In this document: positions 33,720 through 44,339 of the stretch, one piece after another
Position numbering within the stretch: the stretch's first letter is position 1
How the letters are laid out: each line of letters begins with the position of its first letter
DNA from: Campanula takesimana
Taxonomy: Eukaryota > Streptophyta > Magnoliopsida > Asterales > Campanulaceae
Assembly: GCA_026119855.1 (NCBI GenBank)
Contig: JAOWBW010000006.1
Coordinates: 124,001 to 188,000 of the forward strand
DNA length: 64,000 bases
Direction: 5' to 3'
Made by a program: the position numbers and the translations under genes
Notes under the pieces: generated by a model
What the model was told of the DNA's origin: nothing
What the model saw: the letters and a program-made list of their open reading frames with translations, nothing else
Databases searched by the model: none

Positions 33720-34900
33720 ACCCTTCACCTTCGACCGCCTAGGTCAACCTTCTCAACCTTTGACCGCCTAGGTCAACCTTCTCAACCTTTGACCCCCTAG
33801 GTCAACCCTTACCAACTTTTGACCTCCTAGGTCAACCTTATCCGCCTGACCCCTTAGGTCAACCTTTGACCTCCTAGGTCAACCTTTGACCGCCTAAGTC
33901 AACCTTCTCAACCTTTGACCCCCTAGGTCAACCTTTGACCGCCTAGGTCAACCCTCTGAACCTTTGACCTCCTAGGTCAACCTTTGACCCCTAGGTCAAC
34001 CTTATCAACCTTTGACCGCCTAGGTCAACTTTATCTACCTTTGACCCCTTAGGTCAACCTTTGACCCCCTAGGTCAACCCTTACCAACTTTTAACCTCCT
34101 AGGTCAACTTTATCCGCCTCTGACCCCTTAGGTCAACCCTTGACCTCCTAGGTCAACCTTATCACCCCGATCTCTTAGGTCAACCCTTGACCTCTTAGGT
34201 CAACCTTTGACCCCCTCGGTCAACATTATCACCCATTGACCTCTTAGGTCAACCTTTGACCTCCTAGGTCAACCCAATCACCTTTGACCTCTTAGGTCAA
34301 ACTTGGACTCCTAGGTCAACCTTATCCGCTATTGACCTCTTAGGTCAATCTTTGGTCCCATAGGTGAACCCAATTACCTTTGACCTTAACCCGCTTAGGT
34401 CTAACCGTCATCCTGACCCACCGGTCATTATTTGACCCACCGTTGTCCATACCAACCTAGGTCAACCCGTCTCAACCCGTTTAGGTCCACGCACCATCCT
34501 CGACCCATCTAGGTCAACTCGGCCGTCTTAGGTTAAAACTACCCCTTTACCTTTGACCCATCTAGGTCAACCCGCGACCCGCTTGGGTCGACTTACCTAT
34601 CTTGGATCCATCTAGGTCAATCTCCAACATTCCTTGGTCCACCAACCCGAATAGGTCAACCTTAGACTCGCTTAGGTCAAACCATGTATATCCCGCTTAG
34701 ATCATCCCATAGGCAACCCGTTACATCCCGCTATCTTGATTCATTCACCATATAGGTCAATCCAACCCTTCTCATTTAGGTCGACCTATCCTTTACCCAT
34801 CTAGGTCAACCCACCATTATCGTCGCATCCTAGCTTGAACCACTTCTTGTCTCAAACCTTAGGTCAAACCTTAGGTCAAATTTAGGTCAAACCATACCCT
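33720..34900 (+). repeat. Degenerate tandem array of TTTGACC..CTAGGTCAACC units
   Basis: Over two dozen ~19-20-bp units follow the pattern TTTGACCNCCTAGGTCAACC, regular to about 34330 and decaying to 34900. Each unit contains TTGACC and its complement GGTCAA facing each other around CTAG. TTGACC is the core of the plant W-box bound by WRKY factors. No coding sequence. Confidence 0.9.
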
Positions 34901-35227
34901 ACTCAATCAAAACCAACTCCTATAGGTCTTCCTCACCCATGCTTGACCAAGGACCGAGTCATCTCCCTCTTTTTGACCCCTATGGTCATCTCTCACCTCT
35001 TTTTAAAAGTCTAACTTGATTCGAACTACGGCGACCTGAGCCTTTTATTGTGTGGGATACCCCATGATAAGGGGAACGTAGGCAACTTCGGCCCGGTCAA
35101 ACTTTCAATTTTTTACCAAAATGCATTTCAAAAATGTGGAGACCGACTCTTTTCCAAAAAATGATTTTATAACGATGCCTTATCATTAAATACGAGTCTA
35201 ATTATTTCATGAATAGAGTTCTGCATC

Positions 35228-35920
35228 ATGTCGGCTGCAAGGAACATCGAGGTTGCAACTGAAGTTGCTACCCAAGATCCCGAGACAATCCTCTACACCG
35301 GTACTGCTCTCAGTAAGCAAGCATCCCACTTCGAAGCCATCCTCGATGAACAAGCAATCCACTTTAAGACCATTCTCAACGAGAAAGCAACACACTTTCA
35401 GAAGGAGATGCATAAGACCCTAAGAGATATCGAGAGGCGCCATTTGTCTGAAATTCGTGGCGTTTATGATTACCTCAGCCGAGTTCTCCCTCTTGCTCAA
35501 TGTCAACACCCGTACGCTCCTCAAATGTACGGGCCGCCACAGACTGTCCCCGTCGGGATGCCTCCTATGACTACTCATCAACAAGGGGTGCCGGTACCTA
35601 AGTCACCCTCAAAGACAGTTCGTGAAAGGAAGGACGAGCGCGAATTCGACGACTTGGGTATGCCGTTAGCCAAACTCTTCAAAAGTCTAGTTCAAGCCGA
35701 CAAGTTGTCTCCTTTGTTCAACTATGAACCAAGTAGGATGAAGCAAGGCTTGGATCCCTCCAAACACTGCCAATACCACCAGTACATTGGGCATGACACC
35801 GAAGATTGCCTCTAATTGAGGAGGAAGATTCAAAGCCTCATTAACAGCGGAGCCATCACCCGCCAACGGAATACATGGGCATGGGCAAAAGAGGAAATTG
35901 GGGCTACCTCCTTTAAATAA
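35228..35920 (+). pseudogene. Gag-like frame of the Tat/Ogre-like element
   Basis: ATG at 35228 opens 195 codons. Residues ~25-75 form a probable coiled coil with repeated HFEAIL/HFKTIL-like heptads. The C-terminus has CQYHQYIGHDTEDC (C-x2-H-x4-H-x4-C), the gag knuckle usual in Tat/Athila-type elements. An in-frame TAA at 35813 interrupts it. Reading on in the same frame gives LRRKIQSLINSGAI, the usual continuation of the gag knuckle, to a TAA at 35918. The large capsid core expected upstream is missing, so this is a shortened gag. Function as a capsid is doubtful. Confidence 0.75.
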
Positions 35921-36800
35921 AAGAAAAGAAAAGGGTCATTCAGTCTTCGTAGGTTCTAGAGTGTCCTTAGTCAAAAGTCCACCGTGGACGATTTTTGTTT
36001 CTTTAAGTAAAATTCCACCCCGGACTAGTCAGTTTAAATCTTTTAATTCCAATAAAAGGGTCTTTATTTCTTTTATTTTCTCTCTAGACTTGAGACATAA
36101 GCTTGCATATATCAATTTCATGAAAACTGTCTTATTCACCATTTTCGCTTGATTGCTATATCTTTATATGATGAATTAATCTTAATCTTGCTCATTAATG
36201 ACGACTCATTAAAAGGTAAATGGACCCACAAACCATTCACATAACTAAGTAAACGATTAATCTCAAAATAACAAATGCTTCGATCAATTGGGATGAACGA
36301 ATCACTTTCTCTTCTCTCTACATTCTACCCCCATACACTCTCTCTATACACTCACCCCTTGTACACACTTCATATACACTCTCTATATACACCTTCTCCC
36401 ATACACTATCCTCATACGCCTCTCATCCCACCATTAGACCCCTTTTTATAAGGTCGTGACAAAGAAATGGACCGCGGTTGCTCATCATCAAATAGACATC
36501 CATGCTGCCACAATTTAAAGGGTTGGTTTGTTCCCTTCATGAGTACTACATGCCGTTACACTGGGGCTGTCCGTATTCCATCGCAAATTTAAGACAAGTG
36601 CACGAAGTCATTCACGCCATTAATTGGTGCACGTGATAATCCAATGGAGCTCTACTGGTGAAAATCAAGGGGCTAGGATGCCCGCCGCTAGCAAAAGGCC
36701 GCTTGAACTATAAGGAAGCTACCTCGCAATCGAGAGAGGCGAAAGCAAACTAGGGGCTTGTCTTGCCCAATGTTTCATGTACAAATATAAAAAAAAAATA
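35921..36800 (+). other. Interior of the Tat/Ogre-like element, no gene seen
   Basis: Low-complexity CTCTCTATACACT stretches at about 36330-36420. No protease or RT motif in any frame. Confidence 0.55.
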
Positions 36801-36803
36801 TAT

Positions 36804-37854
36804 GGCTCGCTAGGTTGAAACCCAAAAGGGCAACCTAGGCAAAAGTTAGAGCATTGCACAAAAAGAAGCCCGCTAGGTTGAAAACCCGAAAGGGCGGCCT
36901 AGGCAAAAAAAGGGTGTGCACAAAGACATAAAATAAAAAATAAAGAAAAATAGAAGGGGCTATCACCATAGAAAAGTAAAAGTCCCATTTTATTTTCACT
37001 TCAAATGTTCTATTTTTCTTTCTTTCCCTACAAAGAAGATTAACGCGGTAGCAGCAGCCATGACAACTACAATGGAGCAATCCACCGCAATGAGCTGCAA
37101 TGAAGCAATCCAAAGCAACAAGCTACAACGGAGCAACCTATCGCGACAAATGAACCTCATACTCAAACCCAACTTCATCATCAACCGAGCAACCACTCAA
37201 AGCCAAACATAACCTACCTTGGGCCAACTTTCTTTCTTTTCTTTCCTCCCACACATACCCACTGAAACCCGACACCATCGTCAAGCGGGTCATCCCCGAA
37301 CTACACGGACTTGAGCTTCTCACCTTGAGGAGAACGTAGGCAACCTTAGGGTCCGGTCCAAAATATACACAACCCACCTCGTAGCCAATTTTTTTTCTCT
37401 TCTCTCTTCCCCCATATTTCTACTCCTGACTTCTTCACTCACAATTGATCAAAACATTTATTAATTTGAGGCTACTTGTTTACCAATTAACCATAACTCA
37501 TTAACTAATCAACGAGGTCCATTCTCGAGCAATCAAATGAGAATCTTGAATAAAACAATTTTCAAATGTCTCGACAAGTCTTCTGTTCTACAATCTAGGA
37601 AAGAGCTAAACACTTACTTTCTGTCAAGCAGGGGCTTCCTTCCTTTTATATACACTCAATTGTCCAAAGAGTCAAAATGCGAGTACTATCTCTCTCTCCC
37701 TCTCACTATCACCAAAATGCCCCCGCATGTTTAAACAATTATTTTTCCTTTTTTTAGTCGACTGAATGATTTTCAAAAAAAAAAAAAAAAAAAAAAAAAG
37801 ATGACGCAAAAGAGATGCCCGCTAGATTGAAAACCCGAAAGGGCGGTCTAGGCA
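36804..37854 (+). repeat. Three copies of a CTAGGTTG...CCCGAAAGGG hairpin module
   Basis: Copies at 36804-36840, 36868-36904 and 37818-37854. Each can fold as an outer 7-bp stem (TAGGTTG/CAACCTA, TAGGTTG/CGGCCTA, TAGATTG/CGGTCTA) and an inner CCC/GGG stem. The inner stem is closed by GAAA in two copies and AAAA in one. Between the copies lies a hairpin of the other module (37297-37345) and a poly-A run at ~37776-37799. Confidence 0.75.
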
Positions 37855-37861
37855 GAAAAAA

Positions 37862-38165
37862 GGGTGCGTCTTAAAGGAGGTAGGATACCCCGCTCTACAC
37901 CCTTATCGAACTGGGGCTTCCCCAACAGAATGGGTCGACTATGTGTTTTCTCGGAGAATACCGAGGTCCCAACAAGAATATACTTAGAAGAAGGGCATCC
38001 CTCATCATCAAGCTTGACGTAGAGTTTCTCAAAGGAGGGAGGGTACCCGCTCACCAAATTAGATAATCCCCAACGGAATGGGTCGACTATGTGGTTTCCC
38101 AGAGAATACCGAGGCGTCAACAAGGATACACTTAGAAGAAGGGCACCCCTCATCGTCAAACTCGG
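37862..38165 (+). repeat. Two-copy direct repeat, ~160-bp period
   Basis: Copies share AATGGGTCGACTATGTG, GAGAATACCGAGG and CTTAGAAGAAGGGCA in the same order (37928 and 38087 onward). No coding function recognised. Confidence 0.7.
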
Positions 38166-38379
38166 CACGCGACGACCTATTTGGATTGATTAGAATCATA
38201 GTTAATTATAAGGCATCTGTATAAGATCATAACACTTTCATAATGTTTTCTCCTCCCCGACACTTTGTTTATAAACCCGTATTCTCGGTCTCCACAAAAT
38301 TGTAAAAACATCTTCAGTCCGTCCGGGACCCATCTATGTGATTCCCAGAGTTGACTCGGTCCTTTACCCTATCTCCTAC

Positions 38380-40960
38380 ACTTTAGGGAACCTTTAGGAC
38401 TAAACCCTCAACTCTCTAGGTCCCAAGCCTACCCGGTCAGTCTTACCTAGGTTACACCATAACTCCTTAGGTCCCGAACCTACCCGGTGAGTCTTACCTA
38501 GATTACATCATAACCCCTTAGTTCGACCTTCCGCAAGTTTGTAGCATGACCCCTTAGGCCTTAAACCGGTTCTACCCAGACCTTCAAACCTTAAACCAGT
38601 TCGCCAAAGCCAAGTCCTTAGGATGAACCATTAGGTCCCGAACCTACCGGTCCCAAGCCTACCCGATCTCCTAGATCTCAAACCTACCAACACATACTCG
38701 TCCTTACCCTATCTAGGCCATAGCTCTCTTATCATCCTAGGTCCAGCCTCTTAGATCTACCCAGTCTAACCTGTTGAACGATCCCTTAGATCCCAAGTCC
38801 ATGCAAGGCCGCCAAATACCTACCTTATAGGTCTCTAGCATATCCGATTCACACTTCAGGTCTCAACTCCTAAACCCTTTAGATCACAAAACTGTCTACC
38901 CTCTAAGTCTATAACCTTAGAGCTCGTCCCTTAGAACTCTTTAGTTCCCAAGCCTACTTGGTCCAACCAAAACAATGCCATCTACGCCTACCGTCATACC
39001 CAAACCATGGCCCTGCCACTCTTAAACCTAATGTTGCTCCTTAGCTTCAAAAAACTTCCTAGTCTAACCTTCAACCCCTTAGGTCTCTAACCTACTTAAT
39101 CCGAGCCGAGTCCAAACCTCGCCACCTATAAGGTCCACCCTTGAACTCCATGGATCTCAAACCTTTCTTCCCCACGAGTCCAAACCTCAAACGTTCTCGA
39201 ACGCATAGGACCTCCCGCGTACCGTGATATGCCATAAAGATATCAAAACCCGTCCAGTCAAAAATCGTACGCTTAACACCTTTGGTCCCATACCAAACCC
39301 ACCTTCGCAATCGCCGAACGAGCTTGGTCACGCGCAATGACCTCTGAGACAAACTTAGGACCTAAGCATACCCAATCCAACTTAGGTACCTATTGTACTC
39401 AAGCAAAGTCTTGGACACTTAATCCCTTTACCTAAAGCGCCAACATGGTCATATATCCAAAACCATTTCCCGCACCTATGGTTCGCACCTAGCCTAAACT
39501 TTCAAACACTCTAGGATCCAAGCCCGACATGCGTATTAGGTACTAGGATCATCCAATCCCAATCCGTTGCTCCTTGGCCGACCTCAAGCCTGCTTGGTCC
39601 TAACCCATAACGCGGTTTCTCTAGGACAAAAGACTTACCCGCTTGAAAGCCTTATGTCCCAACGCTACCCTGCCTAGCCTTCGATCTCCTAGATCTCACG
39701 CCTACCATTCCATTAGGCCCCGGTCTCCTTAACACATGTCTAAGTCTTACCCTAGCTAAACCCTAGCACTCTAGCCTAGGTCTAACCTATCGAGCCTATC
39801 CAGCCATGAGGTATCAAGCTCACCTGCCCCAAACCGCAACACTCTTAGACCTCGAACTTGCTCGGTCTAAACCAAGACAAACCTTCAAATGCTTTCGGTC
39901 TCTAAACCCTAGCCTTAAGCCTAGGTAGTCACCTTCTATCCGAAGCCTAGCCTTAAACCTAGGTAATCACATTCTCTCAACCCTAGCCTCAAGCCTAGGT
40001 GGCAACATCCTCTTTAACCCTAGCCCCAAGTTCTAGGGAATTTCCAAAGCCCCGTATGCAACATCCTTTCCAAAAATTCCCGAAACCCTAGTCTCGAAAC
40101 CTAGGAAATTTACAATCTTAATCCCCCGTCTTATTGAACCCTAACCCAAAACCTAGGATACAATGCCCTGTCCAAAACTTAATCGACCCTAGCCTCAGGC
40201 CTAGGAAGCCGCATTCGCTCTAAACCCTAGCCTCGAGCCTAGGTAGTCGCATTCGCTCTAAAACCTAGCCTCGAGCCTAGGTACTCGCATTCGCTCTAAA
40301 CCCTAGCCTCAAGCCTAGGTAGTCGTACTCTTTCTAAAACCCTAGCCTCAAGCCTAGGTAGAAATTATCCTCTTTAAACTCTATCATGAAGCCTAGGATT
40401 CAACATTCCCTTCAAACCCTAGTCCTAAACCTAGGAAATTCCTTCACCTTAGTCTCAAAATATAGGAAGTTTACAGTCCTTAGCCTTAAAATCTAGCCTA
40501 AAGCCTAAGTTACCACGAACATTTCCAAGCCATAGTCACCAATCCCGGAAAATGGTGAACCCTAACATCAAGCTTAGTGGACCTTCCACAAAAGCGATCC
40601 CTCTTCCCAATGGTCCATGGTCTCAAGCCTAGGAAGTCACAACCTTTCCAACTCCCAGCCTTATGTCTAAAAATCCAATGCCTTTGCAACCTCTGAGCCT
40701 ACCACAACTCCAAGCCCTAGCCTCCTAGACCTAGGAAATTCCTAAACCCTAGTCCCAAACCTAGGAGAGTCATGGTCCTTAAACACCAGTTTCCAAACCC
40801 TTGTTCGAAACCCTAACATCTAGGAAGTTCCCAAACCTCAAAGTCCTAGCACTAAGCCTAGGATAGAATACTCTCCTCATGCTTAAATGAACTCCAATCC
40901 TTAGCCTGTAAGCCTAGGTAACCCACATTATCTCCAAGACATAATCTAAAGCCCAAGAAG
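38380..40960 (+). repeat. Long degenerate array of CCTAGCCTCAAGCCTAGG units
   Basis: Begins as loose ACCTAC.CGGT/CTTAGGTC phrases and becomes regular from about 39870. The clearest part (about 40210-40370) is a 38-bp unit, CTCTAAACCCTAGCCTCGAG followed by CCTAGGTAGTCGCATTCG. Each unit has the self-complementary pair CCTAG...CTAGG. No gene. Confidence 0.85.
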
Positions 40961-41157
40961 CCGTGACATCTTTGGTATCCCTATCTCAAGATTAGGAGAT
41001 CACCATCTTCCTTATTCCCCTTCCTTAAAAAGCCTTAGGTCCTACCTCTAGGCAACCAAGAAAAATGTCCCTTACCTAACGCCTTGGTATCAATGGCTCG
41101 TAGCCTCATTCCCTCCTAAATTAGGATAAGTGGAACCCAGACACTTTGCTTCCATAT

Positions 41158-41350
41158 TAGCGACTCCCTTAGATTCCATCTCCTTTGCGACTCCCTGAAA
41201 GTCCTTGTGACTCCCTGAGAGTCCATCGCTTTTGTGACTCCCCGAGAGTCTATCACCTTTGTGACTCCCCGAGAGTCCGTCACCCTTGTGACTCCCCGAG
41301 AGTCTATCACCTTTGTGACTCCCCGAGAGTTCATCCCGTTTGCGACTTCA
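41158..41350 (+). repeat. Tandem array, 27-bp unit
   Basis: Unit GACTCCCCGAGAGTCTATCA + CCTTTGT, about seven imperfect copies. GACTC...GAGTC is self-complementary. Because 27 is a multiple of three, the minus strand reads as 9-residue SRGVTKVID-like repeats. That is a by-product, not evidence of a gene. Confidence 0.88.
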
Positions 41351-41506
41351 TAACAATCCATCATCTTTGCCTCCACATGCAAAATTTCAGTTTTACCCCT
41401 AGTACATTCCCCTTTGTTCATTTCAGGTGCCCTTAGCACTATTGTGACTGATATTCGTTACCTTTGGGAACGGAAAGCCCCTTAAAATTTCCATTCTTCA
41501 CCAAAT

Positions 41507-42610
41507 ATTTGCTTAGGATCCGTATGATTGTAGAGACTTCGGCGCCTCTATGACATACACATCCTAGATCGATCACGATTGGCAGAAGCCTCAGTGTTTC
41601 TGTTGGCGAGAGATCTAGCATCTATTATTTTAGCATTTCCTAATATTTGCTTAGGATTCGTATGGTTGTAGAGACTTCGGCACCTCTATGACATACGCAT
41701 CCTAGATCGATCGCGATTGGCAGAACCCTCGGCGTTTCTGTTTGTGAGAGATCCAGCATCTATTATTTTAGCATTTCCTAATATTTGCTTAGGATTCGTA
41801 TGGTTGTAGAGACTTCGGCGCCTCTATGACATACGCATCCTAGATCGATCGCGATTGGCAGAAGCCTCGGCGTTTCTGTTTGCGAGAGATCCAGCATCTA
41901 TTATTTTAGCATTTCCTAATATTTGCTTAGGATTCGTATGGTCGTAGAGACTTCGGTGCCTCTATGACATACGCATCCTAGATCGATCGCGACTGGCAGA
42001 AGCCTCGGCGTTTCTGTTGGCGAGAGATCCAGCATCTATTATTTTAGCATTTCCTAATATTTGCTTAGGATTCGTATGGTTGTAGAGACTTCGGCGCCTC
42101 TATGACACACGCATCCTAGATCGATCGCGACTGGCAGAAGCCTCGGCGTTTCTGTTGGCGAGAGATCCAGCATCTATTATTTTAGCATTTCCTAATATTT
42201 GCTTAGGAATCGTATGGTTGTAGAGACTTCGGCGCCTCTATGACACACGCATCCTAGATCGATCGCGATTGGCAGAAGCCTCGGCGTTTCTGTTGGCGAG
42301 AGATCCAGCATCTATTATTTTAGCATTTCATAATATTTGCTTAGGATTCGTATGGTTGTAGAGACTTCGGCGCCTCTATGACATACGCATCCTAGATCGA
42401 TCGCGACTGGCAGAAGCCTCGGCGTTTCTGTTGGCGAGAGATCCAGCATCTATTATTTTAGCATTTCCTAATATTTGCTTAGGATTCGTATGGTTGTAGA
42501 GACTTCGGCGCCTCTATGACATACGCATCCTAGATCGATCGCGATTGGCAGAAGCCTCGGCGTTTCTGTTTGTGAGAGATCCAACATCTATTATTTTGGC
42601 GGTCAGCAGA
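41507..42610 (+). repeat. Tandem array, 138-bp unit, eight copies without length change
   Basis: The word ATTTGCTTAGGA recurs at 41507, 41645, 41783, 41921, 42059, 42197, 42335 and 42473, always exactly 138 bp apart, with only scattered base differences. The eighth unit runs into two shortened, diverged copies of its GGCAGAAGCCTCGGCGTTTC part (to ~42700). Each unit contains CTAGATCGATCGCGA. Stops occur in every frame, so it is not coding. Confidence 0.95.
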
Positions 42611-43200
42611 AGACTCGGCGTTTCTGTTGCGAGAGATCCAGCATCCAATATTTTAGCGCGATCGGCAGAAACCCGGGCGTTTCTGTTTGCGCTTACCTCA
42701 GCGTTTATTACTCCACCTCGGGATTATTTAGACAACGTAGTCTTTATTGTCCCATTATCCCTCTTGCTTCAAATGACTTCATTTCCTAACGAATGTTCGT
42801 TCTTCATACAGGATAGTGCCCGTAGGTTTATTATCCCTAGCAGAAGTCCGATGGCTCGGTTTTCCCTAATCCCTTCGAACTACGACCGGCTTGATTCCTC
42901 CAAGGATACGTAGGAAACTTGAAAATGTTCAGCCACCCGACCGACATGGTCATCTCTCATCCCCAGCAGGTGCATTTTTCCCAGCAGAAAGCGTTGCTCC
43001 CCATCAGAGGACAATCATCCTCAATTTCCCCATCAGATTTGAACTACGTTGGCTTGATTCCCCCGCGGATACGTAGGTCGCCTGCCAAGGTTCAGCCGTT
43101 CCCTTACCTTTCCTCTGTTTTGAAACTCATGTTTCAGAACGGTTCCTATTTTTATCGTCGACCCTCCATTAACTTGCAAGAAGCGTCGCCGAGGGACTAC
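42611..43200 (+). other. 3' untranslated part of the Tat/Ogre-like element
   Basis: Holds two more GAACTACG...ACGTAGG hairpin modules (42877-42912, 43040-43080). It ends GAGGGACTAC just before the LTR, a weak polypurine tract. No gene. Confidence 0.65.
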
Positions 43201-44304
43201 TGTTAGTACCCGACCTGAAAATGAGTTTATTAGGACTTTCCCCAAAAATACAAGGGCTTTATAGGAATTAGAAACCTTGCAAAGACTTGTTCCGGATTCC
43301 CGAAATATCTCATTTATGGCAAAATCTATCAAAATAGGTAATAAATAGTTTCCTTAAAACCATGTAGAAACCCTAGCTTAAGAATCAAGTCAGCCTGTAA
43401 CCTTGGCCACGCGGCCAACCTTGCTGCGCGTTGAGCTTGGCCACGCGGCCACTCTTGTCACTGGCTTCAGTCATGGCCAGGCGGTCACCTTTGCTCTGGA
43501 TGATCCAGACCATCAGATCTTCCCATCAGTTTACTATATAAACCATTTCATTCCATTGGTTTTGGGGTCCGATTTTGAGAGCTCTAAGTACGAATTTTGG
43601 AGTTCTTAAACACAATTTTGCTCCCTAATTAAGCATTCAAACACTCAAGGAGACAAAGGTTTATTTCTTGCCAACATAGGTAAGTTTTCTAACTTTTTCT
43701 TCATGTTCTTGCATCATTTTTAATGTAGATCTTTTATATTCATGTTCTTACATGTTTATTCATAGTTTCTTCATATGCTTTGCATGTTCATTCATATGTT
43801 CATAATATGTTCTTCGCATGTTCTTCGTGTTTATAGATTAAAACCTTATTTAAGCTATATTTAGGGTGGCGATCTTCATAATTACATGTTATTTCATAGC
43901 CGATGATGATCTAGGGTTCATCAACCCGAGGATGATCTAGGAACTACTTCTAAACCCTAAACTTTAGGTAATTCCCCCTCATTATGCATGATCCCGATTC
44001 TTCTGCCTATTCTAAATTCTTCTCGAACTACGCTGACCTGAGCTTCTCACATTGAGAGGAACGTAGGCAATCTTCGGATCCGGTCTCAATCACTAACACA
44101 CTACATACACCGCATCATGATAGAAAGACCGATCAATTCGGGCAATAGGAGTGATAACGTTCAATATTCTCCTCTTGTTGTATTTTGACCCCCGAACCCA
44201 TTAAACATGCTTTTTCTCAAAGTTTTGGCTATAATTAAAACGGCGTGGCGACTCTCATAAATTTAATGTTGCTATGAATATTCCCAATTTCAAACACACG
44301 TATT

Positions 44305-44308
<4 letters not shown>
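43201..44308 (+). repeat. 3' LTR of the Tat/Ogre-like element
   Basis: It starts TGTTAGTACCCGACCTG and ends CACACGTATTCACA, followed by TATAT. Hairpin module at 44023-44071. Confidence 0.93.

Positions 44309-44339
<31 letters not shown>

Larger units (their letters stand above)
31702..44308 (+). mobile_element. Tat/Ogre-like element without pol (LARD type), 12.6 kb
   Basis: LTRs are 31702-32800 (1099 bp) and 43201-44308 (1108 bp), nearly identical, so the insertion is young. The PBS next to the 5' LTR is TGGCGACTCTGCTGGGGA, the type I associate with tRNA-Arg-primed Ogre elements. The only protein remnant is a short gag-like frame at 35228-35920. No protease, RT, RNase H or integrase motif is visible in ~10.4 kb. 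Most of the interior is tandem repeats. Target duplication TATAT (31697-31701, 44309-44313), uninformative in a TA tract. It must rely on proteins of another element. Confidence 0.88.

Noticed and set aside
41116..41439. Minus-strand frame with repeated SRGVTKVID peptides
   Set aside because: A 27-bp tandem repeat read in a frame divisible by three gives an apparent repeat protein. No start context, no homology, and it lies in an untranslated part of the element.
41507..42610. Regular direct repeats considered as a CRISPR array
   Set aside because: The units are contiguous 138-bp copies with no unique spacers, in plant retrotransposon DNA.
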